Shown in pieces: positions 36,391-49,056 of a DNA stretch of 64,000 nucleotides (position 1 is its first letter; every line of letters starts with the position of its first letter). Both the position numbers and the translations under genes were made by a program. The notes under the pieces were generated by a model. The model ran no database searches. It was not told where the DNA came from and saw nothing but the letters and a program-made list of their open reading frames with translations. Source of the DNA: Erodium maritimum (lineage: Eukaryota; Streptophyta; Magnoliopsida; Geraniales; Geraniaceae); contig OY997594.1 of assembly GCA_963921825.1 (NCBI GenBank), positions 32,656,956 to 32,720,955 on the forward strand, given 5' to 3'.

Positions 36391-37290
36391 GAGAATTTCG
36401 GACAAAAATTGTAACGTTTTACAGGTTTGTATATATATGTTCTTACTTAAAAGGGGGACCATGATGAAATACTAATCGTGTGCAGATAATGAGGAGATGT
36501 CACTTAGAATGTTAGGACATATGACTTGACATCTCACTTCAACATAAGAACAGAAGCATTAATGGAAATAAACAATCACACACAGAGACACAAGGTTGGC
36601 TACCCAGTTCGGTACAACATACCTACATCTAGGGAATTTTTGTCAGTGGAAAGGTTTTTCACTATAATGTAATCAATACACGTACAAGTTTACATATCAA
36701 CCAAATCACTCTATGTTATTATTACAATTAAACAACCCTAGATCAGACACTAAGATCCCACCTCAGTCCTACGCTTCGAGCACCTGCAGTCTCAGATTGT
36801 TCTTGGTCTCCTTGACAACTCGTTAGGCCTCAGTCACCGATTGTATAGCTCCAATGCGTGATCGATCTATGAATAGCACGAGCACTTATGAATTTAATTT
36901 AATTCACTTCATTCAGTTCCTCAACACGCTAGTCTTACACGCTTAAGGCCACTGAATTCATGAAGTAAGTAAACTGCACAAAATGGTCTTCCTTGACTTA
37001 ATGATCAACAAATATTTCGATGATTCGATCAACCCTAGCTTGCGAGGTCTCCACGGTATATATAATGCCAGCTTGCTTCCCATGTCGTGCCTCCTAGGGT
37101 TTTGGTGACTTCAGAGCCACGTTTGAGCTTAATCTCTAGTTCCTTTGATCTGCAACTAGTTTCCTTGTTCAGCAAGACTTTCAAATCTTCACTCACTCAA
37201 ATCCGCGTGCATATCTTCTGTATCTTCAAGTCTCGGAAAGTAAATCTCTATGTTTGTTATCTCCAGTAGATCTCCCAATTAAAGAGCATC
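36391..37290. other. Non-coding flank carried in the duplication
   Basis: No conserved ORF. It contains cacacacagagacacaagg and gttcggtacaacatacctac type words resembling retrotransposon leader or LTR sequence, but I cannot assign a family. It recurs at 40631-41530. Confidence 0.4.
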
Positions 37291-37295
37291 TATAC

Positions 37296-37610
37296 TGTAA
37301 GGACCGCTCCTGGTCAACGCCGGTCAATCAGCGGAACGGAAAAATTTAAAATTTTGGGACAGACACCTAAATGAACCTAAAATTGACCCCGAGGGTCATA
37401 TCGGACTTAAGTTGACACCGATATCGACCAAAGTGAGTTCTGGGTGACTAAGGGCAACTTTTTGACCAATTCGGGAAAAGTTGACTTTTTGCAGAAAAAG
37501 TCAACCGAGCGACGTTTTGGTCCGTTCGAGGCCCGATTTGGATCCAAAAATCTTAGCCGCCATTACAGCGGTCTTAGTTAGGCCGTTTCCTTGTAGCACG
37601 CGAAATTTCA
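37296..37610 (+). repeat. Truncated gypsy-like LTR start (first 315 bp)
   Basis: It begins tgtaaggaccgctcc after tatac, identical to 41536-41850, and is cut at the duplication junction. Confidence 0.85.
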
Positions 37611-40600
37611 TAAATTCCTCCATTCTGTTCGACCTTCTTGTCTTGGGGATCATCACTATGTTCGTGTCATTTAAATTTGGAGGCAAGAACCCTATTTCGA
37701 ACACCCCCTTAGCCAGCTCAACTATACTGTTTCCCATAATCGGCCGAAACCTTTGGAAAAACCTCGGGTTAAAGCCATCAGGACCCGGGGCTTTCAGTGG
37801 TAGCATACTAAAGAGTGTTCTACGTACCTCCTCTTTGTCAACTGGCCGAAGAAGAAATTCGTTTTGTTCCTAGGTGATCGTCATGGGAACGATATTGCTA
37901 ACCTCATCAATGTCCTGAAACTCCGAGGTAAAAAGGTTAGTAAAATACGAATGTATTACTCCCTCTAGACCTGAATTCCATCCCCTCCGAGTGCCCTGAT
38001 CATCCAACAAACTCGAAACTTTGTTCCTCCTCCTTTTGGCCGAAACTTTGGCATGAAAGTACTTGGTGTTTCTATCTCCATCCTTGAACCAATGTTTCTT
38101 CACCATTTTCCTCCACTAATCATCACGTTGCAATAACAGTCCCATAAACTTATGGCGCAAGGAACACACCCGTTTAATACTCCTCTTGTCCCACCTCCCT
38201 TTAAGCATGTTCATTTCATTCCTGCAACCTTTAACTTTTTTACTTAAAGGATCTGGAGTCTCAGTTTCCCACTTCTCTAGCTTTGTTGTTGTTTTGCCTA
38301 TCTGGAGCCACATATCCGGTTCTGACTCAAAACTCCATGCCTTGCGGATCACTTCTTCATAATTTGGCTTCCTACACCATGATTCTTGAAAACAGAACCT
38401 TCGTACATCTCTCCCTTCGGGATACCTACTTTCGTTCACCATAATGGGGGAATGATCCGAGGTGGATAAGCCCCCATGGACTAAACGAGTGTCCGGGAAC
38501 AACATCTCTCATTTACGGTTAATCACCGCCATGTCAAGTTGAACCTCAATTTGATTCGGACCATATTCCTTGATTCCCACGTGTATATGTATCCCTCTAT
38601 GTTTAGGTCCCTCAGACCCCCTCTTCCAGAGTTACCCTAAACCCCTACAATAAGCATTTCAAGTACAGGAGCCCCCCTTTCATATCCTCATCAAACAACG
38701 TGTTATTAAAATCACCTAGAAGAGTCCATGGAAAGTCCTACCTAAGACTCAAATTACGAATCAAATTCCACGTTTCCCTTCTCTTATCCCTTCGCAGTTT
38801 GCCGTAAATACTCGTGACCCAAACTAATTGGCCCTCAGAATTTACAACTTTTACATCAATGTCTTCAGCGTTCCGTCCTCCTTATTTCTCTAGAACATTG
38901 CAAGTCCTCCTTTGTTTCCCATGCCTTCAACAAAAAAAAGCACATTCCATTCAGGACAATTTTCAAATTATCATTAAACATATTTTACACATAGCCTCTG
39001 ATAAGAACAATACCTCGTGTTTCTTGTGAGTTACAAACTCGATTAGGAACTGTTTTGCCCAGGGGGTCCCAATCCCCTGGTAGTTCCAAGCCATAAGTAT
39101 CATTGGATCTGGTGGGGTTACTTAGCAACCCTTTCCAATTCCTTCGGTTCCATTTCTTGTGAATTAGGGACCAACGTCCCAAAGTCGATGTCTGCTCACT
39201 GGCACATATCTCCTTTTCCGCAATGTCGAAGCACTCTCATCACCCAAGGCCAAGCTGTTTCGTGTTTGACTCGCCTTGACTTTTATTTACCTCATGAACT
39301 TCCTAGGTCTTCTATTAATCCCCACCTCCATCAAATCAAACTCAAAGTCAGAGTCCAGCCTCTCACTACCATTTTGCACCTCTACTGCATCTGAAAGAGA
39401 ACCCTTCTAGGGTGCCATGTTCAAGTCCATTTGCGTTTTAACTGTAGCGTCCTCCACATTCGACCCATGTCTTTCTCCGAATTGGTCCAATGATATGTGA
39501 CATTAAACTGTCCCCCACCTCCTCTGCAACATTTGGGTGACCTGAATTCCTCTTCCCTCCTACATAGTGGCTTCTAGTGAAGCATTCTGAGGACCTTTTC
39601 TCCTCCAATCCCATGTACCACAGATCGGGGATATTGTTTTCTGGGAGCTAACGTCCTCCACACCCTTATTTCCCTCCTCCTCACTTAGCTCCTAACTTGA
39701 GTCGTTATCTTTTGGATAACTCGTTCTTCAAACCAGAGCACTAGACCTCATAAACGCCCCAAAAGGAAGTACTTTTGGTTCTTTTCCCATTTCCACATAC
39801 TCACATTCCATAATGATGTGCTCATCCGACCACAACAGTAACAGAAATCCTGCGTAAGTTTGTAGCGGAATCTCACCCAAGTGGATTCCATATTGTCACC
39901 CAACCAAACTTTCATCATGCGCCTTAGTGGTTTATTGACATCCCACACGACTTGTATTCTCACATACTCGTTCCAAGCATGCCCATCCTCGTTACTATCT
40001 ACCTCAGTGAATTCCCAATCAGATTACCCACCCTCTCCCCTATCGTCCTCGTCATAGCTTTGAATAGTAGGTTCAATACCTGCACCCATATAGACATCTC
40101 AGAAAACACGATTTTCTTGGGCTTCTCCTCATGATTAAACACCTTAAGCATCAAGTGTCTTATTGAACCACCACGACTCCATTTCCAGTATCCTCTACCT
40201 CAATCGTTCCGACGGAAAGAAAAACCCAAACACGGAAAAAGCCAACGTCTCAATTTTCAGTTCCTGTACATCCCAGACCCTTTTCAAAACCTCCATGAAC
40301 ACAGTCTTATTCAACCCTTTCGCTGAAAGTAGTTTTCCTACTAAACCGAATTTGAACTTTTCTCCCCCTTTCTCCTCATTCTCAAGGTTTATCCCTCCAA
40401 TGAGTTCTTCCAACTCATCAACCCCCAGGTTCTGATTCTGATCCATACGTCATGAATCCTTCCCAACCAAACACCTCGTAGGACCTACAACCCTACAATC
40501 GATATGATCCGAATGGGAGAATACCAACCGCAGACCTCCTTCACTAGCGTTCTCCTTTTCCGGACTGTGGAAAGACGACGCCACTTTTATACGTTTCTCG

Positions 40601-41850
40601 AAAGACGATAAAACCTAGACTTTAGCTTATGAGAATTTCGGACAAAAATTGTAACGTTTTACAGGTTTGTATATATATGTTCTTACTTAAAAGGGGGACC
40701 ATGATGAAATACTAATCGTGTGCAGATAATGAGGAGATGTCACTTAGAATGTTAGGACATATGACTTGACATCTCACTTCAACATAAGAACAGAAGCATT
40801 AATGGAAATAAACAATCACACACAGAGACACAAGGTTGGCTACCCAGTTCGGTACAACATACCTACATCTAGGGAATTTTTGTCAGTGGAAAGGTTTTTC
40901 ACTATAATGTAATCAATACACGTACAAGTTTACATATCAACCAAATCACTCTATGTTATTATTACAATTAAACAACCCTAGATCAGACACTAAGATCCCA
41001 CCTCAGTCCTACGCTTCGAGCACCTGCAGTCTCAGATTGTTCTTGGTCTCCTTGACAACTCGTTAGGCCTCAGTCACCGATTGTATAGCTCCAATGCGTG
41101 ATCGATCTATGAATAGCACGAGCACTTATGAATTTAATTTAATTCACTTCATTCAGTTCCTCAACACGCTAGTCTTACACGCTTAAGGCCACTGAATTCA
41201 TGAAGTAAGTAAACTGCACAAAATGGTCTTCCTTGACTTAATGATCAACAAATATTTCGATGATTCGATCAACCCTAGCTTGCGAGGTCTCCACGGTATA
41301 TATAATGCCAGCTTGCTTCCCATGTCGTGCCTCCTAGGGTTTTGGTGACTTCAGAGCCACGTTTGAGCTTAATCTCTAGTTCCTTTGATCTGCAACTAGT
41401 TTCCTTGTTCAGCAAGACTTTCAAATCTTCACTCACTCAAATCCGCGTGCATATCTTCTGTATCTTCAAGTCTCGGAAAGTAAATCTCTATGTTTGTTAT
41501 CTCCAGTAGATCTCCCAATTAAAGAGCATCTATACTGTAAGGACCGCTCCTGGTCAACGCCGGTCAATCAGCGGAACGGAAAAATTTAAAATTTTGGGAC
41601 AGACACCTAAATGAACCTAAAATTGACCCCGAGGGTCATATCGGACTTAAGTTGACACCGATATCGACCAAAGTGAGTTCTGGGTGACTAAGGGCAACTT
41701 TTTGACCAATTCGGGAAAAGTTGACTTTTTGCAGAAAAAGTCAACCGAGCGACGTTTTGGTCCGTTCGAGGCCCGATTTGGATCCAAAAATCTTAGCCGC
41801 CATTACAGCGGTCTTAGTTAGGCCGTTTCCTTGTAGCACGCGAAATTTCA
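37611..41850. repeat. Tandem duplication, unit 2 (4,240 bp)
   Basis: Direct copy of unit 1 at an exact offset of 4,240. Reading line by line I found one difference, C at 34083 against T at 38323, silent in the LINE reading. Its left end is fused to LTR sequence rather than to the LINE, creating an artificial 101-codon ORF at 37501-37806. All LINE pieces of unit 1 from 33371 to 36390 recur here at +4,240. Confidence 0.97.
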
Positions 41851-43120
41851 TAAATTCCTCCATTCTGTTCGACCTTCTTGTCTTGGGGATCATCACTATG
41901 TTCGTGTCATTTAAATTTGGAGGCAAGAACCCTATTTCGAACACCCCCTTAGCCAGCTCAACTATACTGTTTCCCATAATCGGCCGAAACCTTTGGAAAA
42001 ACCTCGGGTTAAAGCCATCAGGACCCGGGGCTTTCAGTGGTAGCATACTAAAGAGTGTTCTACGTACCTCCTCTTTGTCAACTGGCCGAAGAAGAAATTC
42101 GTTTTGTTCCTAGGTGATCGTCATGGGAACGATATTGCTAACCTCATCAATGTGATCGGGTAGTTGGGGTATTGATGTTGTGAGCAATAGTGATTTACTT
42201 AGTTGTGAACATGATCCCCGTTTTGAAGTTTCCCCTACGTGATCAGGTAATTGGGGTGTTGATATGGTGAGCAATAGTGTTTTGCTTAGTTGAGAATATG
42301 ATCCTCATTCGAGGTTTCCCTTACGTGAGCGAGTATTTGAGGTATTGATATCGTGAGCAGTTGTGACGGTTTGGTATCAGGTTTTGAGGTAGTTGTTTGC
42401 CCTGTTTAGATTGGTAAGTTGTTGATGCTTTACTAGTATGCCATAATCGAACGGGTATCCGTGGAGGTGAGCGGAACGCTCATCCCCTTTACTACTTTTC
42501 CCGTAGGCCTCTGAGGTAGGGACGAGTAGCGAATACTGGGTTGGTTGCAGAAAGTTACAAGTAAATGCACATATGATCGTGTGAGGGTTGTGCTTTACCT
42601 TGTCGGTATGACTAATGGAATGGTTGTTCGGTCTCTGATTTGGGGTCTCCGTTACGTGCACGGGTCTTAGATGGTTTGGAGGAAATTGACAGTGATTTGC
42701 GTGGCAGTCGGGTTTAACATGTGATTTGGGGTAGTAGTCCCCTTTGTTATTGTTTGTTGCCGGTGTTCCTGACATTTCTGCTGGTATGTCGTAGTCAGTC
42801 TGGTGTCCGTGGTGGTGAGCGAAACGCTCACCCTTTGCTGCTTTTCCTACTGGTACCGTTCGCGAGGCGGACTAGGAGGATCTCTCGAGGCTTGAAGAGC
42901 TGGGAGCGAAAGTCCGGGTTGTCGGGGTTGTCTAGCGACGTACACTCATGTTTTAGTGTTCTTTCTTTTTTTTTAAATTAAAACTCAGTTTGTAAAAGTA
43001 TTGTTTTGATTAATAAAAGTGGTGCTTTTAAAGCGGTTTATTAAACTATTTGAGACTTTTTTTTTACTTGCTTCACCGTTCGCGTTCCGGGTTCGGTTAT
43101 ACTGAATTCGGGGCGTGACA
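41536..43120 (+). mobile_element. Gypsy-like solo LTR, interrupted by a 303-bp LINE piece
   Basis: It starts TGTAAGGACC at 41536 and ends GGGGCGTGACA at 43120, TG...CA ends typical of Ty3/gypsy LTRs. Identical 5-bp TSDs (tatac) lie at 41531-41535 and 43121-43125. Without the 303-bp insert (41851-42153) the LTR would be 1,282 bp. No internal region, PBS or polypurine tract adjoins it, hence solo LTR. It contains 87-bp tandem repeats from 42154 (units at 42154, 42241, 42327). It also has two copies of a small inverted repeat around gtgagcg-aacgctca (about 42467 and 42813). Strand is assumed from the ends only. Confidence 0.85.
41851..42153. repeat. Tandem duplication, partial third copy (303 bp of LINE RT inside an LTR)
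   Basis: Identical to 33371-33673 and 37611-37913, then stops abruptly at aacctcatcaatgt. Gypsy-like LTR sequence resumes at 42154. This fragment therefore interrupts the LTR at 41536-43120. Confidence 0.95.
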
Positions 43121-43125
43121 TATAC

Positions 43126-43840
43126 GGATAGGAAACGTATCTTCACCGGATGAATGTGGACGCCATCTAAATTCATTCAGCTAGTCTCACACGTATACTG
43201 TCAACACTGTGATGTTTCTGACATTCTGTTTTGACATCTTCTGTTATGCTCTACTCCAGTTCCACCATAATGTCAACTGACATCCTCGCTAACATCTTTG
43301 TCTTGACTCAAAAGTAGCCAATCTCGATGTAGCAACACATGCCATTACCCGATACCAATTTCAAATCTGAATTGGGGAATATAAAGAGACTTATATACTC
43401 ATACACTACTCTTGTACAAAAAAAAAGTTTGATGGGCCGAAATGCACCTTAATTTTTATTTTATCAAAAAAGTCAATCTGAACAATACACTCTGAAGGAG
43501 AATTATAATCGCAGGAAGAAGATATGAGACATAGAGAGGGAGACATTAAAAAAGGCCACGCCAAATTAGCTGTAGTCCTAAAATATTTTGATGATATCTT
43601 TATCGTTGTAGAAACATATGAAACCTATAGATTTACAGAAAATCCAAGCTCGTTTAGCTTCTAATTTCTTACGGATAAAACGGGAAAAAATAACATCTTT
43701 GACTTCACCCTAATTAATAGTAAAAGGAGTCCCCATTAATCCAAATACGCATCAAAAATAAATATTTCAATATATTTAAATAATTGAAACGTGAACATTT
43801 CAATTATGCGTAAATATAGGTGGGATAAAGTCTTCCCACC
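43126..43840. other. Intergenic stretch, no gene seen
   Basis: Continuation of the sequence in which the solo LTR sits. No domain was recognised on either strand. Confidence 0.45.
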
Positions 43841-44242
43841 CTTTTTGTTTGTTTTTTATCAGCAATGCAGATTATATAAATCAAAGAAGACCATGTCAGA
43901 GATTGAAATAAACCTCACCAAATCTGTACAAACCCTAATAAAGGGTCAACACACAAGCAAAAGTCTTACAAAAAGTGAGAGTAAAAACACAGTACCAAAA
44001 TGACAAAGACAAACATAAATGAAGAAGAAACAAGATGGCATCTGAAAGGGATCAAAGCTGGGATCTGGGCTTCCTTTTATTGAGAAACAAGCAAGAAGAA
44101 GGAGATGAAATGCAGGCCAAGAATGAGAAGGAGTACTTGGAGTTAAAAGAGGCTCATTTCCATGTGAGGGCTTGATGTTGAATGAGAGAGAGAATTTCTG
44201 AGAAAGAGATATTGATGCCCTGAAAGATGAACTTGTTCCTAG

Positions 44243-47200
44243 TCAGCTAGAGTTTCCAGCAAGTGATCTTGAAGATATGAGACCATGATCTATGAATTGA
44301 GAGGGGTTGTAACTGATTCTAGGAGGATAAGAGGGTAGTGAGCTTGTGAGGAATGACCAGATTGATGTTCTACCAGGAAGAGATGAAGCCCCAAACTTCC
44401 GAGGCCTTAGAGCAATGGAGGAGAATAACGGATGAGTCTTCAAAATCCCAGTTGCAGGTGGTATAGAGAAGATCTTGGAAAGAGAAGTTCATTCCCGTAT
44501 TTTCCAAGAATCATTTTTTGGGGAGAGCTTCATGACAGGCTATCCAGCAGAATGTTGCAACCTTTTGAGGGACTCTTGGGGTCCTTAAATGATGAGCCCA
44601 ATCTGATTTATGAGTTCCTTCACCTGCAAGTAATGAATTCAACTTCTTGATTGTGAATCCTTTAGGATCCAATTTCAAACATAAAACATCCTCCTTGTCT
44701 TGTATATGAATGACATTCCAGATTGGAGATATTGCAGACCATTCCTGAATTTGCCAACCAAAAGGAATCCTTCTTAGCTTCAGATCCCATGAAGATGTAG
44801 AGATTACCTCGAGAAATCAGAGAGGATTTAGCTTTTGAGATGAGATAAAGCCTGGGAAAAAGGACTTTGAGTGGTTGATCACCCCACCAGATATCATCCA
44901 AGAAGTGAATTCTTGAGCATGAACAAATTATCCATTGTAAGCCTTTCACTCCAAAATAGTCTGCAAATCTTGGCTCATTGATAAGGCCTAAAATGTGCTT
45001 GAGGAAGCTTTGATTTCTAATTTCTGGGAAGACTGAGAGATCCCACATAGAGCTGTGTCACCCTAGTTTAGCACAAATGATCAATTTCCAAAGAGACTTC
45101 TCTTCCAAGGAAAACCTCATTCACCATTTAGCTAGGAGAGACTTATTCATTAGAGACAATTTGTATCCCTAATCCTCCATCCTCCTTAGTTATGCACACT
45201 ATGCTCCATCTAGTTTTACAAAAGGATTTTGAAATAGAAGAGTCATGCCATAAGAATCTTCCCTGCCAACTTTTCATGGCCTTGATTATCCCTTTAGGAG
45301 CCTTTAAGATTGAAAACTAATAAAGAGGGAGAGCTCCAAGAGTGGATTTAATAAAGGTAATCCTTCCCCCTAAGGATAATAACTTGGCCTGCCACAGTAC
45401 TAAGGACTTATTGAATTTTTCTAGGATTGGTTTCCAGGTTATTAGTTTCCTTGGATTCACCCCTAAGCTGAAGCCTAAATAAGTCATTTGGAGAGAGCCC
45501 GTTTCACATTGTAATTTAGAGCTGATTTGAGAGGCTTCCTGATACGATAACTTCATTGGCACCATAGAGGACTTTTGGAAGTTTACTTGCAGACCACTCA
45601 AAGCCTGGAACATAAGCAATGTATATTTAAGGTTTTTGATTTCTAACGGATCAACTTTAACAAAGAAGATGGTGTCATCAGTAAATTGAAGGTGGGAAAT
45701 GCAAGGAGCCTGAGGAGAGAGCTGAATTCCATGGAATAGATTTCTATACATCACTGCTAAAACTATCTGATTGAGTCCCTCGGCAACTAGAGCAAAAAAG
45801 AGGGGGAGAGTGGGAACAACCTTGCCTCAATCCTCTACGGAGAGAAAAGTCAGTGCTAGGGGATCCATTAATTAGAACAAAAATTGAAGCTTTCAGACAG
45901 GATAATATCCACAATCTCTAAAGTAATTCAAACCTCATTCTTGTCAATAGCTTTATCAAATACATCCAATCTACTTTGCCAAAGGCCTTCTCAAAGTCTG
46001 CCTTGAAGATTATGGCTTTGATTTTTGATTTCTTGACATGCTGAACAATCTCTGAAGCCACCAATATCTCATCCATTATTTGTCTCCCTGCCATAAAACC
46101 AGTTTGAACCTCTCCATCAAAGAGCCATAAACAGCTTTGAGTCTAAGGGCTAACAACTTTGACAAGATTTTAAAGTCCCTCCCATAAGGATAATTTGTAT
46201 GAATTCATCAAATGTTAATGGAAAAGAATTTTTTTGGGATGAGGGTAATGAATGAGAGTGTATTCTGTTCCCCAAGTTCCCTGACTTATAAAAATAATTG
46301 AAGAACATAAGGAGGTCAGGTTTAATTATTGGCCAAGCCACTTAAAAAAAATCATTATGAATTCATTTGGCCCTAAAGTCTAATCTCCTTTACAAGCCAA
46401 TAAAGCTTGGAGAATTTCATATTCTTGGAAGGGTCTTTGACTCCAAGCAGCTTGTTCTACAGATACGGACTTAAAATGTATATCATCAAGATTAATGGCA
46501 TGAGGTTGAGGGATAGAAAATATGGCTTTGAAATGGATTGCAACAACTTCTTTAATCTGATCAGGATCTGATAATAGTACATCATTAACAAAAATTTGAG
46601 ATACTTTTTTTGGACCCCTTTATAACTAGCCACTTTATGAAAAAAAAAAATTGAGCCCTCATCTCCTTCATGAAACCAAGTATTTTTGGCCTTCTAACTC
46701 CAAAATTTGGAACAGAGTTTTGTTTTTTGAATGAGCTGAGCCTTTAAAGCACCTCTTTGAGAGCATTCAAAGGGAGTCAAGAGCCTTGAATTAACAATAG
46801 AGTCTAACTGATCAATAGAGTTCCTAAGGTCTTCAATTTAAGAGAATAAAAAAACCAAAAACTTCCACATTCCATAACTTAAGCTTATCTTTCAAAATAT
46901 TTAACTTTCTCCGTAGAGAAATATGAGGCAGTCCATAATCTTGGAAGGAATCCAAGAAAGATTTCACTACTGATAGAAACCTATGATCTTCATTCCAGAT
47001 ATTACGAAATTTAAAGGGTCTTGGCCCCCAATCAGGAGAATCAGCAAACAATAAAATGGCTCTATCGTCAGATATACATCTAGAAAGACATTTCTAAGTG
47101 AGAGGATAAAACCTTATAGAACATCATACGACACCGGAAACCTATCAAACCTAGAGCCTCTTGAGCCTAGACCAAACCAGGTGAATTTACCACCAACCAA

Positions 47201-47732
47201 GGGAAGGTCCAGTAGATCAGAAGAATCCAAAAAACTCTAAAGAGCAGTCATGGTCCTTGTCAATGAACTTTGACCTGATCTTCCCCAGCACTGAAAGTGG
47301 TATTAAAATCACTAGATATAATTATCATAGTAAAGGGAGGGAAGAGAATTCATGTTGGAGATCGAGCTATAAAGAATTTATGCCTTGGTAGGAACATGGA
47401 ACATACACATTAATAACTACACAAAAACTGAGAGAGTTAATGAAGCTACCAAGACAAATAAGAGCTCCCTCAATAGAGTGTGCAGAGGATAAATGGAAAA
47501 AAAACAGGATCCCGTATTGTGATAATTCCTCCTAAAGAACCTGAAGCTTGAAGAAAATCATATTTCCAATCCCCATTAATACCACAAGCTCTCAGAAAAC
47601 TAAAGGGGGTGGAAACTAGCATTGATTCTTGAATACAGATTATCTTAGGGCTTTTCCTGCGGCACATGTCACCTAGAGTCGTCTTCTTTTGATTAGAGGA
47701 CAATCATCTCATATTCCATGAGAGTATTTTCA
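44243..47732 (-). pseudogene. LINE ORF2: endonuclease, reverse transcriptase, carboxyl region, broken
   Basis: It starts at 47732 with MKILSWNMR, a stop, then LSSNQKKTTLGDMCRRKSPKIICIQESML, the LINE endonuclease amino end. 46833-47051 reads WGPRPFKFRNIWNED and LNILKDKLKLWNVEVFG, the inter-domain linker. 45317-45754 reads ISHLQFTDDTIFFV (catalytic Asp pair present), FQALSGLQVNFQKSS, TYLGFSLG and LLSLGGRITFIKS, the palm and thumb. 44662-45048 reads IHFLDDIWWGDQPLKVLFPRLY. Frames change repeatedly, so it is not functional. Confidence 0.88.
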
Positions 47733-47788
47733 TGACTGGGCTTAATCAAGAGGAAGAGTGGGCTCAATTCCCACTAGTTCATCACCAT

Positions 47789-48426
47789 TTTTTTTATCAG
47801 AGAAGTTTTATAAGCCTTATTCTCAAAATGAGATCTAGGCAGTCTGCACGAGGACAGACTATAACCACGAACTACAATAGACAGTAACAAAAGTAGATAT
47901 ACCACCCAACTACAATACAAACTCAAGACACGAACCGAAACAAACAGAAAACCGAAAAGATGAACCACCAATCTAGAAAACCCAACCAAAACGACTTGAA
48001 ACCAAAGGACTCTTGCAGCTAAAAAACGAGAACTCATTTGCGAACCAATGAAAGCTAAGAAGAAACAAGACATAGATCAACACTTAGTTCCGCCCCGTCA
48101 CAGACCCCCACCAAAGATCAGCCCACCTCCTTGCTCATTCGTGAGTTATCCGGAGTATATTCCGAGTCAGAAATATCATGTTCCGGTCTAGGGGACGCAA
48201 TTCTGCATCTAACAAATCAAGTTCCTTCCTGAACTGTTCGGCAGTACTCTTGGATTTGAAGCCCATTTTGCTACAATAAGCCCAAGCCTTGGTCTCTAAC
48301 TGTTGTCTCAAGTCTATGGTAGGCCCGGGCCCGTATGTATCAACCGCCAAAATCTGGTCCGATAAGGTACCTGAATTACCGCAGAGTTCCTCACCATCTA
48401 TCTCTCCGTCCAGATCAAAGAAGTCC
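47789..48426 (-). mobile_element. Nested 5'-truncated retroposon with 10-bp TSD
   Basis: tcatcaccat occurs at 47779-47788 and 48427-48436, immediately outside this interval. The left end is a T-run (47788-47795), that is, a poly(A) tail on the minus strand, preceded by TTCTCTGATAAAAAAA. The insert carries an open stretch ending LTRNILRITHE (stop at 48135), then about 340 bp of untranslated sequence. I do not recognise the protein part. The host LINE ORF1 reads continuously if the insert and one TSD copy are ignored. Confidence 0.65.
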
Positions 48427-49056
48427 TCATCACCATCTGAATCAAGATCAACCCTATGATTTCTTTCATCATCAAGAGATGAGAGTTGCAGCAAGATGTC
48501 TTTCTCAGAATGAGCTGCCGTTAGACCAATGGCCTTTCCAAACTCTCATGCTTTACTTGCTTCAACCTTTCTTTGTGCTTGTTGAGGAGAAGAAAAATCA
48601 GTTTTGCCCTTTTCTAAGGAATGAGAACAATCAAGATAGAGCTTACTGTCTGATCTGGTTTCATAAACCTTGGAAGCATCTGAGAATTTTTTTTGTTCCT
48701 TTTCCTTTCTTCTAACTCAGCTTGAGCCTATTCTTTTCATGAGTCTTTAAACCCATTTGATCTGCCACCTCATCAATTTGGATTTGAAATAAGTCTAATT
48801 GATTTGGATCAGCCACCTCATCAAGTGCCTGAGGAGTTGTTGCACTGTGGATGTTATCCAGACCTTGAGCTGAAGAGGGAAATGTTGTTGCACTTTGGAT
48901 ATTGTCCAGACCTTGTATTATAGACGGTGAGGAAATGAAATCTGAGAGAGTATCCTTAGCATTTAATGGATGTGTTTCAAATGTTGAGTCAAGCTCTTTT
49001 AGTCTGGCAGTGAGTTGATTTTGGGACCCTCCCAACAATAGGTTTTCAGTTGGCAT
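48427..49056 (-). pseudogene. LINE ORF1 carboxyl part, interrupted
   Basis: From 49056 the frame encodes an acidic, Gln/Asp-rich protein (LDNIQSATTFPSSAQGLDNIHSATT is a visible internal repeat). After a frame change and one stop it continues to LDDERNHRVDLDSDGDE. There it meets the nested insert. Beyond the insert (47778 leftwards) the same frame ends in LVGIEPTLPLD and a stop, directly before the ORF2 start. No DUF4283 is visible in this part. Confidence 0.6.

Larger units (their letters stand above)
33371..37610. repeat. Tandem duplication, unit 1 (4,240 bp)
   Basis: This block is repeated immediately at 37611-41850. It consists of the 5' three kb of the minus-strand LINE, about 0.9 kb of non-coding flank (36391-37290), the bases tatac, and the first 315 bp of a gypsy-like LTR (37296-37610). 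The left boundary lies inside the LINE reverse transcriptase, where unit 1 continues naturally into the rest of the LINE at 33370. Confidence 0.97.

Noticed and set aside
30840..36450. Possible TSD (atatatat-type) of the minus-strand LINE
   Set aside because: Only AT-repeat similarity between the two flanks; no unambiguous match, so not claimed.
37501..37806. 101-codon minus-strand ORF joining RT to a new tail (also 41741-42046)
   Set aside because: Created by the duplication junction: LINE RT codons run into LTR sequence. Not a gene.
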